From positions 1 to 64,000 of the forward strand of contig NZ_UETR01000012.1 in the NCBI RefSeq assembly GCF_900491745.1: 64,000 nucleotides of DNA, given 5' to 3'. The stretch comes from Amarolinea aalborgensis (GTDB lineage Bacteria; Chloroflexota; Anaerolineae; SSC4; Amarolineaceae). Each line of letters starts with the position of its first letter. Position 1 is the first letter of the stretch. Shown here in pieces: positions 37,070 through 45,317 of the stretch. The translations under genes and the position numbers were made by a program. The notes beneath the pieces are model-generated. The model was not told the DNA's origin. It saw only the letters and a program-made list of their open reading frames with translations, and made no database searches.

Positions 37070-38323
37070 ATGTTTTCACTGACAACGCTTGCCCTGCCCG
37101 ACCATGCTCTGTTGATGGCCGTCCGCCCACCGCCGCACGACTTGAGCAGCCTGCACGGCCTCGATGGGGCTGGTTGGGCCGCTCTTTCTGCGCGAGCCAC
37201 GTCGGCCAACCTGGCGCCCTTGCTTTTCTACACACTGCGCCATGAAGGGATGCTTGATTTGGTCCCGGCCGAGGTGCGCCAGCATCTGAGCGAGGAATAC
37301 TACGCGTCGGTGCGTCGGCAATTGCTGTTTAACGCAGAACTAGAACCGGTGCTGGCTGCGTTGCACGCCCATGGCGTGGTTCCGCTGCTGCTCAAGGGCG
37401 TTGTCCTGGCCGAGACAACCTACCCCGACGTTGGGCTGCGCCCGATGACCGATATTGACATCCTGGTGCACGCAGCGGACCTGCCGCGGGTCTGTGAGGC
37501 GCTCCAGCCGCTTGGCTATCACACCACGACGGCCGCCGCGCAGCTCGACGATGAATTCTTCAACGGAGAGCTGTCGTTCGCCAAAGGCACGCACACGGAA
37601 ACGCTCGCCCTCGAGTTTCATCAAAGCCTGGTTCATCACTGGAACTTCACCGCGCCGCTCAAGGTGGACAGCGATGCGCTGTGGCTGCGCGCGCAGCCGC
37701 TGACCGTGGCGAATCAACCGGTCGTCCAGCTTTGCATCGAAGACATGCTGCTCCACCTCTGTCTGCACCGCGCCATGCACCACGGCTTCACCGGACTGCC
37801 AGGCTACGTTGACATTGCCTGGATGGCAGCCGCCCATGGCCAGCATATCCAGTGGGAGCAATTGACGGCGCGCGCGCATGCCTATCAGGCGCAAGCCATC
37901 GTTTTCCTGGCCCTGCAGTTGGCGCGAGATTTGCTGGGCGCGGCTGTTCCCGATTCGACATTGCAGGCCTTAGCGCCGCCGCCGTGGCGTCAACACCTGC
38001 TGCAGCGCCTGGTTGACCTGGAACTGATCTTGAGCGTGGACGTGGCTCCGTCCCAGGAAGATGCCGGCCGCGTGCTGAACGTCGCCGTGATTGACTCCTG
38101 GCCCGGCATCTTCAATTGGGTGCGCCAGCGCCTCTTTCCTGGCGTGCGTTGGCAAAAAACCAACTATGCCCTGGACAGCACCATCCACGCCTATGCGTAT
38201 GCGCTCGTCGTTCATCCCCTGCGCATCGTAGGCGGCTTCATGACCCGCGCGGCTCGCCTGGCCCTGCGCAACAGAAGCGACGTTCTCCGCAAGTACCTCC
38301 CTCTCAGTCAATTCCGCTCCTAA
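37070..38323 (+). CDS. Nucleotidyltransferase-family protein (NTP_transf_5 type)
   Basis: 417 residues. The key motif is LLKGVVLAETTYPDVGLRPMTDIDILV at about 105-130, the G-(x)-D-x-D signature of a nucleotidyltransferase fold (DIDILV). It matches the uncharacterised NTP_transf_5 family often found with polysaccharide or antibiotic genes. A long helical C-terminal region follows. It starts 12 bases after the Rpn-like gene on the same strand. Substrate unknown. Confidence 0.75.
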   Translation: MFSLTTLALPDHALLMAVRPPPHDLSSLHGLDGAGWAALSARATSANLAPLLFYTLRHEGMLDLVPAEVRQHLSEEYYASVRRQLLFNAELEPVLAALHAHGVVPLLLKGVVLAETTYPDVGLRPMTDIDILVHAADLPRVCEALQPLGYHTTTAAAQLDDEFFNGELSFAKGTHTETLALEFHQSLVHHWNFTAPLKVDSDALWLRAQPLTVANQPVVQLCIEDMLLHLCLHRAMHHGFTGLPGYVDIAWMAAAHGQHIQWEQLTARAHAYQAQAIVFLALQLARDLLGAAVPDSTLQALAPPPWRQHLLQRLVDLELILSVDVAPSQEDAGRVLNVAVIDSWPGIFNWVRQRLFPGVRWQKTNYALDSTIHAYAYALVVHPLRIVGGFMTRAARLALRNRSDVLRKYLPLSQFRS

Positions 38324-38471
38324 CGCTTCCCACCGGTCATCTTCACTCTGTCATCTTCCCTGGTTTCCCCGCCAGAACTTGACGTATGCACCGCCTACGG
38401 GTATGATAACGGCTGCAATCATCCCTTGCGGAAACCTATCGCCGTGCGCGGCGGAACATACGAGAGTGGAC

Positions 38472-39632
38472 ATGAGCGAATCATCGAACGTGGTTGACAA
38501 TCAGCCGCATGCGGCCGCCAAAATTCGTGTCGGCATCCTGGGCGCCACCGGCGCCGTCGGTCAACGGTTTGTTCAGGTGCTCGCCGACCATCCGTGGTTC
38601 GAGTTGAGCGTGTTGGCCGCCTCGCACCGTTCGGCCGGCAAACGCTATGCAGACGCCTGTCATTGGTACCTGGACGAACCAATGCCCAAAACCGTGCGCG
38701 ACATGGAACTGCAGCATGGTCGGCCAGGAATGAACTGCGAAATCCTCTTTTCGGCTCTGCCCAACGCCATCGCCCAAGACTTGGAGCCGGCGTTGGCGGC
38801 CGCCGGCTATGCTGTCTTCTCCAACGCGGGCGCTCATCGCGCCATGGCAGACGTGCCCCTGCTGATTCCTGAAGTCAACCCGGAGCACAGCGCGCTGGTC
38901 GAAACCCAGCGCAAACAACGCGGCTGGCCCGGCTTCATCGTCACCAACCCCAACTGCACGGCCACGCATCTGACCTGCGCCTTGAAGCCGCTGTACGATG
39001 CCTTCGGTTTACACCGCGTCTTTGTGGTTTCGATGCAAGCTACCTCCGGCGCCGGCTACCCTGGCGTCTCTGCGCTCGACATCACCGACAACGTGATTCC
39101 CTATATCGGCAACGAAGAGGACAAAGTGCAAACGGAGCCACTGAAGATGCTCGGCGCCTATGCGGTAGACAGTATCGTGCCGGCCAATTTCAGGATCAGC
39201 GCCCACTGCAATCGCGTGCCCACACGTGATGGTCACCTGGAGTGTGTCTCGGTTGAACTCGACCGCCCGGCGACGGAGGCAGACATCATCACGGCCTGGG
39301 AGAGTTTCCGCGGGTTGCCGCAGCAGCTCCATCTGCCAACCGCGCCCTCGCAGTTCATTGTGGTTCGCCCGGAGGCAGACCGCCCTCAGCCACGGCGCGA
39401 TCGTCTGGCCGGCAACGGTATGACCACCAGCGTGGGGCGTCTGCGGCCGTGTGAACTGTTGAGCTATAAATTTGTACTGCTTGGCCACAACACGCTGCGC
39501 GGCGCGGCGGGCGGCTCGGTGCTCAATGCCGAACTCATGGTGGCGCAAGGGTATTTTGGCGAACGTGCTATCGCTGCCCCCGTGCAGGCAGCATTGCAGG
39601 CCACGCAGTTGCCGTTGTGGCAACACGCCTAG
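38472..39632 (+). CDS. asd: Aspartate-semialdehyde dehydrogenase, archaeal-type
   Basis: 386 residues from the ATG at 38472. A nucleotide-binding start RVGILGATGAVGQRFVQVL is followed by the catalytic Cys in IVTNPNCTATHLTCALKPL. MQATSGAGYPGV and NVIPYIGNEEDKVQTE are typical of the archaeal/Chloroflexota branch. The enzyme makes aspartate semialdehyde for lysine, threonine and methionine. A longer reading from 38379 is possible but lacks a ribosome-binding site. Confidence 0.9.
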   Translation: MSESSNVVDNQPHAAAKIRVGILGATGAVGQRFVQVLADHPWFELSVLAASHRSAGKRYADACHWYLDEPMPKTVRDMELQHGRPGMNCEILFSALPNAIAQDLEPALAAAGYAVFSNAGAHRAMADVPLLIPEVNPEHSALVETQRKQRGWPGFIVTNPNCTATHLTCALKPLYDAFGLHRVFVVSMQATSGAGYPGVSALDITDNVIPYIGNEEDKVQTEPLKMLGAYAVDSIVPANFRISAHCNRVPTRDGHLECVSVELDRPATEADIITAWESFRGLPQQLHLPTAPSQFIVVRPEADRPQPRRDRLAGNGMTTSVGRLRPCELLSYKFVLLGHNTLRGAAGGSVLNAELMVAQGYFGERAIAAPVQAALQATQLPLWQHA

Positions 39633-39652
39633 CATCGCTGTGGAGTTGTTCA

Positions 39653-40810
39653 ATGGAATCATTTGGAACGGCAACCTTAGCTGATTTTGCCGGCGACCTG
39701 GTCGTATTCCGCAACTTGAATATCCAGGACAAACGGATCCCCGGCCTGCGCGAGGCGTGGATGGACATGGACCTCCCCTCGCGGCGCATTCCCCGCAAAC
39801 ACGAGGAAGACTACGCGCGCGCGGCGTCTTGGCTCATCAGGCGCGCGCGTAAGCTTGACAAACCCCACGGCGAGATTCAAGAACTTCTGTTTCTTGGAGA
39901 CACCGCCCTGGCCGACGGCGATGCTTTTCGCAACATTCGGCGCCAGGGGCGCTGGGGCGGCTGGGCCTTCATCGGCAGCGGCGCCCATGAAAACAAACCT
40001 GGCCCTTCCGCCTGGGAGCAGAGCGCGGATAACGTCATTGTGGCTGGCCGCTGGAACGACCTGGCCCGCTGGACGCACACGATCCTGGAACAAGGCGCTT
40101 TGTGCGACGAACGGACGGCGCTGGTCATTGACATGGATAAGACCGTGATTGGCGCGCGTGGCCGCAACAGCCAGGTGATTGACGAGGCGCGCCTGGCCGG
40201 TCTGCGCGCGACGATGATCGAGATGCTGGGAGAAAAATTCAACCAGATCATCTTCGAAGAGGCGTATCGCGAGTTGAACCAGCCGCGCTACCATCGGTTC
40301 ACCGCGGACAACCAGGACTACCTGGCGTATGTCTGCCTCATCATCAGCGCGGGCGTCATCTCGCTGCGCGGTCTGCTCGACTGTATCGCCGAAGCGCCAG
40401 ATTACGGTTTTCTCCAGTTCGTGCGCTGGTCCGACACGCGCCTGGCGACAGGCAGCCAGCCTGAGTTAGCCGACATGCATTTCAGCTTCTTGAAACGCCT
40501 GGAGGTTGACGACCCAACGCCGTTCAAGTCATTCCGCCGGCTCGAGTATCTTGCAACCACGGGTCGTATGGGCCAGCTGCCAGACACCGCCTTGCCCAGT
40601 GAGATGCTGGCGCGTGAAATCTGCCTGACGCGCGAGGTGTTGGACGTGTGCACCTGGCTCAAACAGCGCGGCGCAGTCGTCTTGGTGCTATCGGACAAGC
40701 CGGATGAGGCTTCGCTGCCGACGCCGGAACAGGCCCGCGATGGCTACCGCCCCCTGCACCGGGTCAAAACCCATGTCGTGGGCGAGACGCTTGTCGGCCA
40801 ATTGCCCTGA
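39653..40810 (+). CDS. Unknown protein with HAD-like DxDxT motif
   Basis: 385 residues from the ATG at 39653 (GGAG upstream; 20 bases after asd). The only recognisable element is ALVIDMDKTVIGARGRN, a DxDxT motif as in HAD-fold phosphatases, and LVLSDKPDEAS near the C terminus, which may be the second motif. Between them lies a long helical insert. A phosphatase or phosphotransferase is possible, but the family is not one I know. Confidence 0.5.
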   Translation: MESFGTATLADFAGDLVVFRNLNIQDKRIPGLREAWMDMDLPSRRIPRKHEEDYARAASWLIRRARKLDKPHGEIQELLFLGDTALADGDAFRNIRRQGRWGGWAFIGSGAHENKPGPSAWEQSADNVIVAGRWNDLARWTHTILEQGALCDERTALVIDMDKTVIGARGRNSQVIDEARLAGLRATMIEMLGEKFNQIIFEEAYRELNQPRYHRFTADNQDYLAYVCLIISAGVISLRGLLDCIAEAPDYGFLQFVRWSDTRLATGSQPELADMHFSFLKRLEVDDPTPFKSFRRLEYLATTGRMGQLPDTALPSEMLAREICLTREVLDVCTWLKQRGAVVLVLSDKPDEASLPTPEQARDGYRPLHRVKTHVVGETLVGQLP

Positions 40811-40834
40811 TTGTCCAACCAACCGTAACATGAC

Positions 40835-40893
40835 AAGAGACGAGTGACGACCATAGAGGCTTGATCCTGGCGTCTTTCGTCTCTTATTTTTTG
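40835..40893 (+). terminator. Rho-independent terminator after the HAD-like gene
   Basis: AAGAGACGAGTGACG (40835-40849) pairs with CGTCTTTCGTCTCTT (40871-40885) at 13 of 15 positions, followed by ATTTTTTG. Confidence 0.8.
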
Positions 40894-40918
40894 TGCTTGT
40901 ACTGGAGAATTTGCACCC

Positions 40919-42205
40919 ATGCCTGCCATACGCCCGTTCAGGGCCTGGCGTTTTACCGACGCCGCAGCCTTAGCTGACCTATTGGTTCCTCCCTATGACA
41001 TTATCAGTCCGGCTGAACAAACCGCTTATTATGCGCGTCATCCAGATAACCTGATCAGAGTCGAGCTGGGACAGGAACGGCCGGACGACGACGAACGCAC
41101 GAACCGCTACACACGCGCGGCCGCAGCCCTGGACGACTGGCGCACGCGGGGCATTGTGCAGCGTGATCCCGTACCAACCATCTACGTCTATCAGCAGATT
41201 TTTAGCCTGCCCGGTCAAAGCGAGCGCATCGTCCGCACCGGTTTCTTTGGCCGGCTGCGCCTCGGCCCGTGGGGGCAGGGCATTTTGCCGCACGAGAAGA
41301 CATTTCCCGGCGCGAAGGCCGATCGCCTGGCTCTGCTGCAAGCCACGGCCGTGCAGACCGGCGCCATCTTCACCTTATTTCGCGACCCGGCCGGCGAGGT
41401 GATGACCGCGCTGCGCGCCACAACCGCTGCGTTGCCTGCAGCCGCATTGATGGGGGATGACGGCATGGAGCATCGCCTCTGGCGGTTGGAGGACCCGGCG
41501 CTGATCGCGCGCCTGGCGGACACACTGCATGAACGCACCCTGTACGTGGCCGATGGGCATCATCGCTACGAAACGGCCTTGAATTATCAGCGCCAGCGGG
41601 GCGATGGCGGCGGCGAACAGCCGTGGGATTTTGTGCTCACCTATGCCGCGCCGCTGGAAGACCCCGGCGTGCGCATCATGGCCGCGCATCGCTGCTTGCA
41701 CGATGCGCCTGGACTGTGGTCAGACGATGTGCTGCGCGTCGTGCGAGAGGGCTTCGATCTGCAGCGCTTCGCGGCGGTCGGCCCGCTGCACGACGCGTTG
41801 GGGCAAGCCGCGCCAGGCGCGGGCTGGTTTGGACTGCTGCTGCCGGGCATGAGCGGGGGCTGGCTCCTGCGGCCGCGGCCCCAGCTGACGCTGCCGGCTG
41901 ATCTGCCAGCCGAGCTGACCGAGCTGGATGTGACCCGTCTGCAGGAATGGGTGCTGCGTCCTCTGCTGCGCGGCATCACCGATGACCTGGCCGACAAACG
42001 CTTCCTCGCGTACGAGCCAAACCTCGAGCGCGTGGTGAGCGCCGTCAACCAGGGGCAATACCAGGCTGCGTTCCTGCTCAACCCCACCGGGCTGCACCAA
42101 CTGTGCGCCGTGGCGGACGCCGGGCAAGTCATGCCGCAGAAGGCCACCTACTTCTATCCGAAGCTCATTTCGGGCATCGTGATGTATGATGCAGGCGCCT
42201 GGTAG
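40919..42205 (+). CDS. DUF1015 family protein
   Basis: 428 residues. The family signature runs from the N terminus: IRPFRAWRFTDAA, LLVPPYDIISPAEQTAYYARHPDN (VPPYD is the hallmark) and ILPHEKTFPGAKADRLALL. LYVADGHHRYETALNYQ comes later. DUF1015 proteins are widespread and have a kinase-like fold in some accounts, but the reaction is not established here. Ends in a PQKATYFYPKLISG phrase also typical of the family. Confidence 0.88.
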   Translation: MPAIRPFRAWRFTDAAALADLLVPPYDIISPAEQTAYYARHPDNLIRVELGQERPDDDERTNRYTRAAAALDDWRTRGIVQRDPVPTIYVYQQIFSLPGQSERIVRTGFFGRLRLGPWGQGILPHEKTFPGAKADRLALLQATAVQTGAIFTLFRDPAGEVMTALRATTAALPAAALMGDDGMEHRLWRLEDPALIARLADTLHERTLYVADGHHRYETALNYQRQRGDGGGEQPWDFVLTYAAPLEDPGVRIMAAHRCLHDAPGLWSDDVLRVVREGFDLQRFAAVGPLHDALGQAAPGAGWFGLLLPGMSGGWLLRPRPQLTLPADLPAELTELDVTRLQEWVLRPLLRGITDDLADKRFLAYEPNLERVVSAVNQGQYQAAFLLNPTGLHQLCAVADAGQVMPQKATYFYPKLISGIVMYDAGAW

Positions 42206-42288
42206 GTCAAGCGGTAGAGTACGTTTCCCGGGTCATGGCCGCACGTCACCCCGGAGGTGTGACCTACAAGAAAGAGGGATTGGACCGC

Positions 42289-43005
42289 ATGGACGTCCTG
42301 TTCAAGCTGAGCTACAACCTGCGCCGGTTCCAGGCGGCCGGCTGGTCGCTGGAGCGCTGGTTAGCCGGGATTTTGCTGCTGCTGGGGCTGCTGGGCCTGC
42401 TGCGCTGGCTGCCTGGCGATGGACTGAGCGCCGGTGTGGCGGCCAGCGCCGCGGTCGCGCTGCTTGGCCTGGGCCGTTGGGCGCAGCGCCGTGATTATGT
42501 GCACTTCACCGCCGATCATGCGCCGCCCCCCAGCGCCCGCGCCATGCTGCCCATGAGCGAGCTGATCCCAGTCTCGGCCAGCGGTCGCTTCGATGTGGAA
42601 GGCGAATCGCAGCGTTTCACGGAACTGCCGGCCCACTACCAGTCGTTCGAGATTCGTGAGCACGTCATCATCGGGCGGGTGCGCCCAGCGCGCTTCTTAT
42701 TCATCGGCCGTTGGCCTGAACAAGACATCGGCATGTGGTATATCTTCATCCGGCCGCGAGACCTGCTCTCGGTGACGAGCGGCCTCTTGAGTCACGGCCG
42801 CCGCTCGCGCCTGGCGCTGCGCCTGGTCATTGCTCGCCCCGAAGAAGAGGAAAAACGGAATAGCTTACTGTCAGCCAGGCACAAACGTGATAGTATCGAG
42901 GTTGTTTTTCTATCGTTCGATCACAGTGAGGACCGCCAACGGGTATGGGTAGACCTTCTTGTGGATGCACCCCAAGCCGGTCAGCTAGTGCAAAAACCAA
43001 AGTAA
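42289..43005 (+). CDS. Membrane protein of unknown function
   Basis: 238 residues from the ATG at 42289. Two N-terminal membrane helices (WLAGILLLLGLLGLLRWL and VAASAAVALLGLGRWAQ) are followed by a soluble part with no motif I recognise. This part contains EIREHVIIGRVRPARFLFIGRW and RRSRLALRLVIARPEEEEKRN. The acidic EEEEK patch and the basic segment RLALRLVIA suggest a membrane-proximal cytoplasmic domain. Confidence 0.5.
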   Translation: MDVLFKLSYNLRRFQAAGWSLERWLAGILLLLGLLGLLRWLPGDGLSAGVAASAAVALLGLGRWAQRRDYVHFTADHAPPPSARAMLPMSELIPVSASGRFDVEGESQRFTELPAHYQSFEIREHVIIGRVRPARFLFIGRWPEQDIGMWYIFIRPRDLLSVTSGLLSHGRRSRLALRLVIARPEEEEKRNSLLSARHKRDSIEVVFLSFDHSEDRQRVWVDLLVDAPQAGQLVQKPK

Positions 43006-43055
43006 GACGCAGCGTATCAACGTATCAATCAAAGATTTAATGGCAGGTTTTTCGT

Positions 43056-43859
43056 ATGAGTTATCCAAATCAACAGAATCAATCTCACCAATGGAGACAA
43101 TCGCCTCCCCCGTCGTCATCTGACCAGGCTTCCACGCGCGCCAACGTGGGGCTGAAACGTGATGATGTCACCGAACCGCAGGATGTAGCCGTTTTTTTTG
43201 ATTTCGAGAATATCGTCTATTCCACGCGTAACTGCCTGAACCTCAACCCCGATTTTGGCATCTTGATGGATTGCTGTCGCAGTTTTGGCCGCGTGGTCAT
43301 CGCCCGCGCCTACGCCGATTGGCGGCGCCACGCCCCCACCGTCTCCTCCATCCTCCATTCGCAAGACATTGATCCGGTGTTCGTCCCCAGCTATCAGTAC
43401 GGCCGCCCCGGCACCAACAACGGCTCGATCAAGAACAGCGTGGACATGCACTTGTGTGTGGATGCCATGCGCGTGCTCTATCGCTATCCGCATCTCAATG
43501 CGTTCGTGCTGATCAGCGGCGATCGAGATTTCATCCCGCTGGTGCGCGCCCTGCGCATGGAGGGCAAAGTCGTCATCGGCGTTGGCGTGGCCGACACCAC
43601 CTCCACCTACCTGGGCCGGGCCGTAGATCATTTTGTCTTCTATCAGGACCTCCTCACCCGCGCGGGCCAACCGGCGCGCGCCGCGCCGCGGCCAGAGAGC
43701 GAAGCGCCGCCTGTGGTCATCGCAGAAGCCCCGTCGCTGCCCATCAGCACGAATGGCAGCGGACGCGTCGCCCCACCCGTTGAGCCCGTGGCGGCGACCA
43801 CGCCGGAGGACGATGGATTGTGGAGCAGCCTGCTCTATGACGCTGAGGATGGCGTTTGA
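43056..43859 (+). CDS. NYN-domain protein (LabA/DUF88 type)
   Basis: 267 residues. The NYN core is clear. VAVFFDFENIVYS gives the first Asp cluster, GRVVIARAYADWRR follows, then GSIKNSVDMHLCVDAM. AFVLISGDRDFIPLVRALRMEGKVVIGVGV carries the GDxDF motif. The fold is that of PIN-like nucleases acting on RNA. The C-terminal third is Pro-rich and disordered. The next gene, a metallophosphoesterase, is on the same strand and starts 18 bases later. Confidence 0.85.
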   Translation: MSYPNQQNQSHQWRQSPPPSSSDQASTRANVGLKRDDVTEPQDVAVFFDFENIVYSTRNCLNLNPDFGILMDCCRSFGRVVIARAYADWRRHAPTVSSILHSQDIDPVFVPSYQYGRPGTNNGSIKNSVDMHLCVDAMRVLYRYPHLNAFVLISGDRDFIPLVRALRMEGKVVIGVGVADTTSTYLGRAVDHFVFYQDLLTRAGQPARAAPRPESEAPPVVIAEAPSLPISTNGSGRVAPPVEPVAATTPEDDGLWSSLLYDAEDGV

Positions 43860-43877
43860 GGTTTGATGGAGGGCGTC

Positions 43878-45302
43878 GTGGCAGCCAAAACGAAGATTAT
43901 CGTCAGCGACCTGCACCTTGGAGCCGGGCTGGAAGGCGCCGGCGGCAATCCCCTCGAGGACTTCATCAGCGACATTGATTTTGTCGAGTGGCTGCATGGA
44001 TTGACGGCCGAAAGCAACGCCGGCGGTACGGACATGGAATTCATCATCAATGGCGACTTCCTGGAGATGCTGCAGGCGCCGGCGACGCCGCGTTTCAACC
44101 CGGCTGAGCCCTATCCTCCTGCGCTCTACGCGGCCAATGACGAAGCTTCAGCTCTTCTGAAACTCACGCACATCACCCAGGGCCACCCCGGTGTCTTTGC
44201 GGCCCTGGCCGATTTCATCGCCCCCCACCCGCGACGCAACGTCGTCATTCTGCGCGGCAACCATGATCCAGAACTGTACTGGCCGGGCATGCAAAACGCC
44301 ATTCGCAACCTCCTGGGCGCCGTCGGCGAGATGCACGACCTGCTGCACTTCCCGCCGCGGAGTTACCTGGCCGATGGGGTCTACGTCGAGCATGGCAATC
44401 AGTACACCGAATCGGTCAACCGCTTCAGCAACATGGCGCAGCCGCTGGACCCTCAAGATCCCACGCGGCTAGAACTCGTGTGGGGATCACGGTTTGTCGT
44501 CGAATACTTCAACCTGATCGAGCGCGAACGCAGCTGGGTGGATGGCGTGGCGCCGATGACGGGCCTCATTTGGTACGGGTTGCATTATGATTTTGCCTTT
44601 GCCGCGCAGGCGCTCAAGCTCCTGTTGCAGGCCGCCCCTCGGCTCGGATTGCCGCGGGACGTGACACCCAAGCAAGCCGCGGCAGCCTCTGCCCTGGAGG
44701 CCGACCTGGCGACCCCGGCGGCGGTTGCTGCTTCGCAGGCGCGCTACGAGTCTGACCCCGCCTTCCGCCGCGAGTTCGAGACCCGCGTCATGGAAGCCTT
44801 GCGCAATGTCCAGGCCGACGATACGTTTCTTCCGTCCGCGCGCGCGCTGACGCCCGCAGATGCCCTGGCGCGCGCCAACCAATCGGTTGATGAACAGAAG
44901 AGCCGGCTGCAGGTCGAAGCGCAGCGGATCGCCCGCGAGACGCATGCGCACCTGGTGACATTCGGGCACACGCACATGCCGGAGGTGATTTCCCTGGAGG
45001 GCGGCGCCACGTATATCAACAGCGGAACCTGGATCTGGACTGGCGACTTTTCGCACGCGACCGCGGCGCAATGGGAAGACCTGTTTCGTCACCCGTCCAA
45101 CTACGCCGCCATGCGCCGCTTGAACTACGTGCGCGTGGACTACGACGCGACCGGTAAGCCGACCGCACGCTTACTCGAGGTGGGCCAGCCCGCGCCGCCG
45201 CCGGTGGGCGCCACGGGCGGCGGCAATGTGCATCCGGCGCCCGCGCCTGCGCCTCGCAAAGGGTGCCTGCCAGCCTTGCTCATGCTGCCCTGGCGCCGCT
45301 AA
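43878..45302 (+). CDS. Calcineurin-like metallophosphoesterase
   Basis: 474 residues. Motifs appear in order: IIVSDLHLGAG, FIINGDFLEML, VVILRGNHDPELYW, YVEHGNQYTE and LVTFGHTHMPEV. Preferred start is the GTG at 43878, because GGAGGG lies four bases before it; an ATG at 43866 is possible. The target is unknown. It lies between the NYN gene and dhaR. Confidence 0.82.
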   Translation: MAAKTKIIVSDLHLGAGLEGAGGNPLEDFISDIDFVEWLHGLTAESNAGGTDMEFIINGDFLEMLQAPATPRFNPAEPYPPALYAANDEASALLKLTHITQGHPGVFAALADFIAPHPRRNVVILRGNHDPELYWPGMQNAIRNLLGAVGEMHDLLHFPPRSYLADGVYVEHGNQYTESVNRFSNMAQPLDPQDPTRLELVWGSRFVVEYFNLIERERSWVDGVAPMTGLIWYGLHYDFAFAAQALKLLLQAAPRLGLPRDVTPKQAAAASALEADLATPAAVAASQARYESDPAFRREFETRVMEALRNVQADDTFLPSARALTPADALARANQSVDEQKSRLQVEAQRIARETHAHLVTFGHTHMPEVISLEGGATYINSGTWIWTGDFSHATAAQWEDLFRHPSNYAAMRRLNYVRVDYDATGKPTARLLEVGQPAPPPVGATGGGNVHPAPAPAPRKGCLPALLMLPWRR

Positions 45303-45317
45303 TCTGTTACCTGGCCT

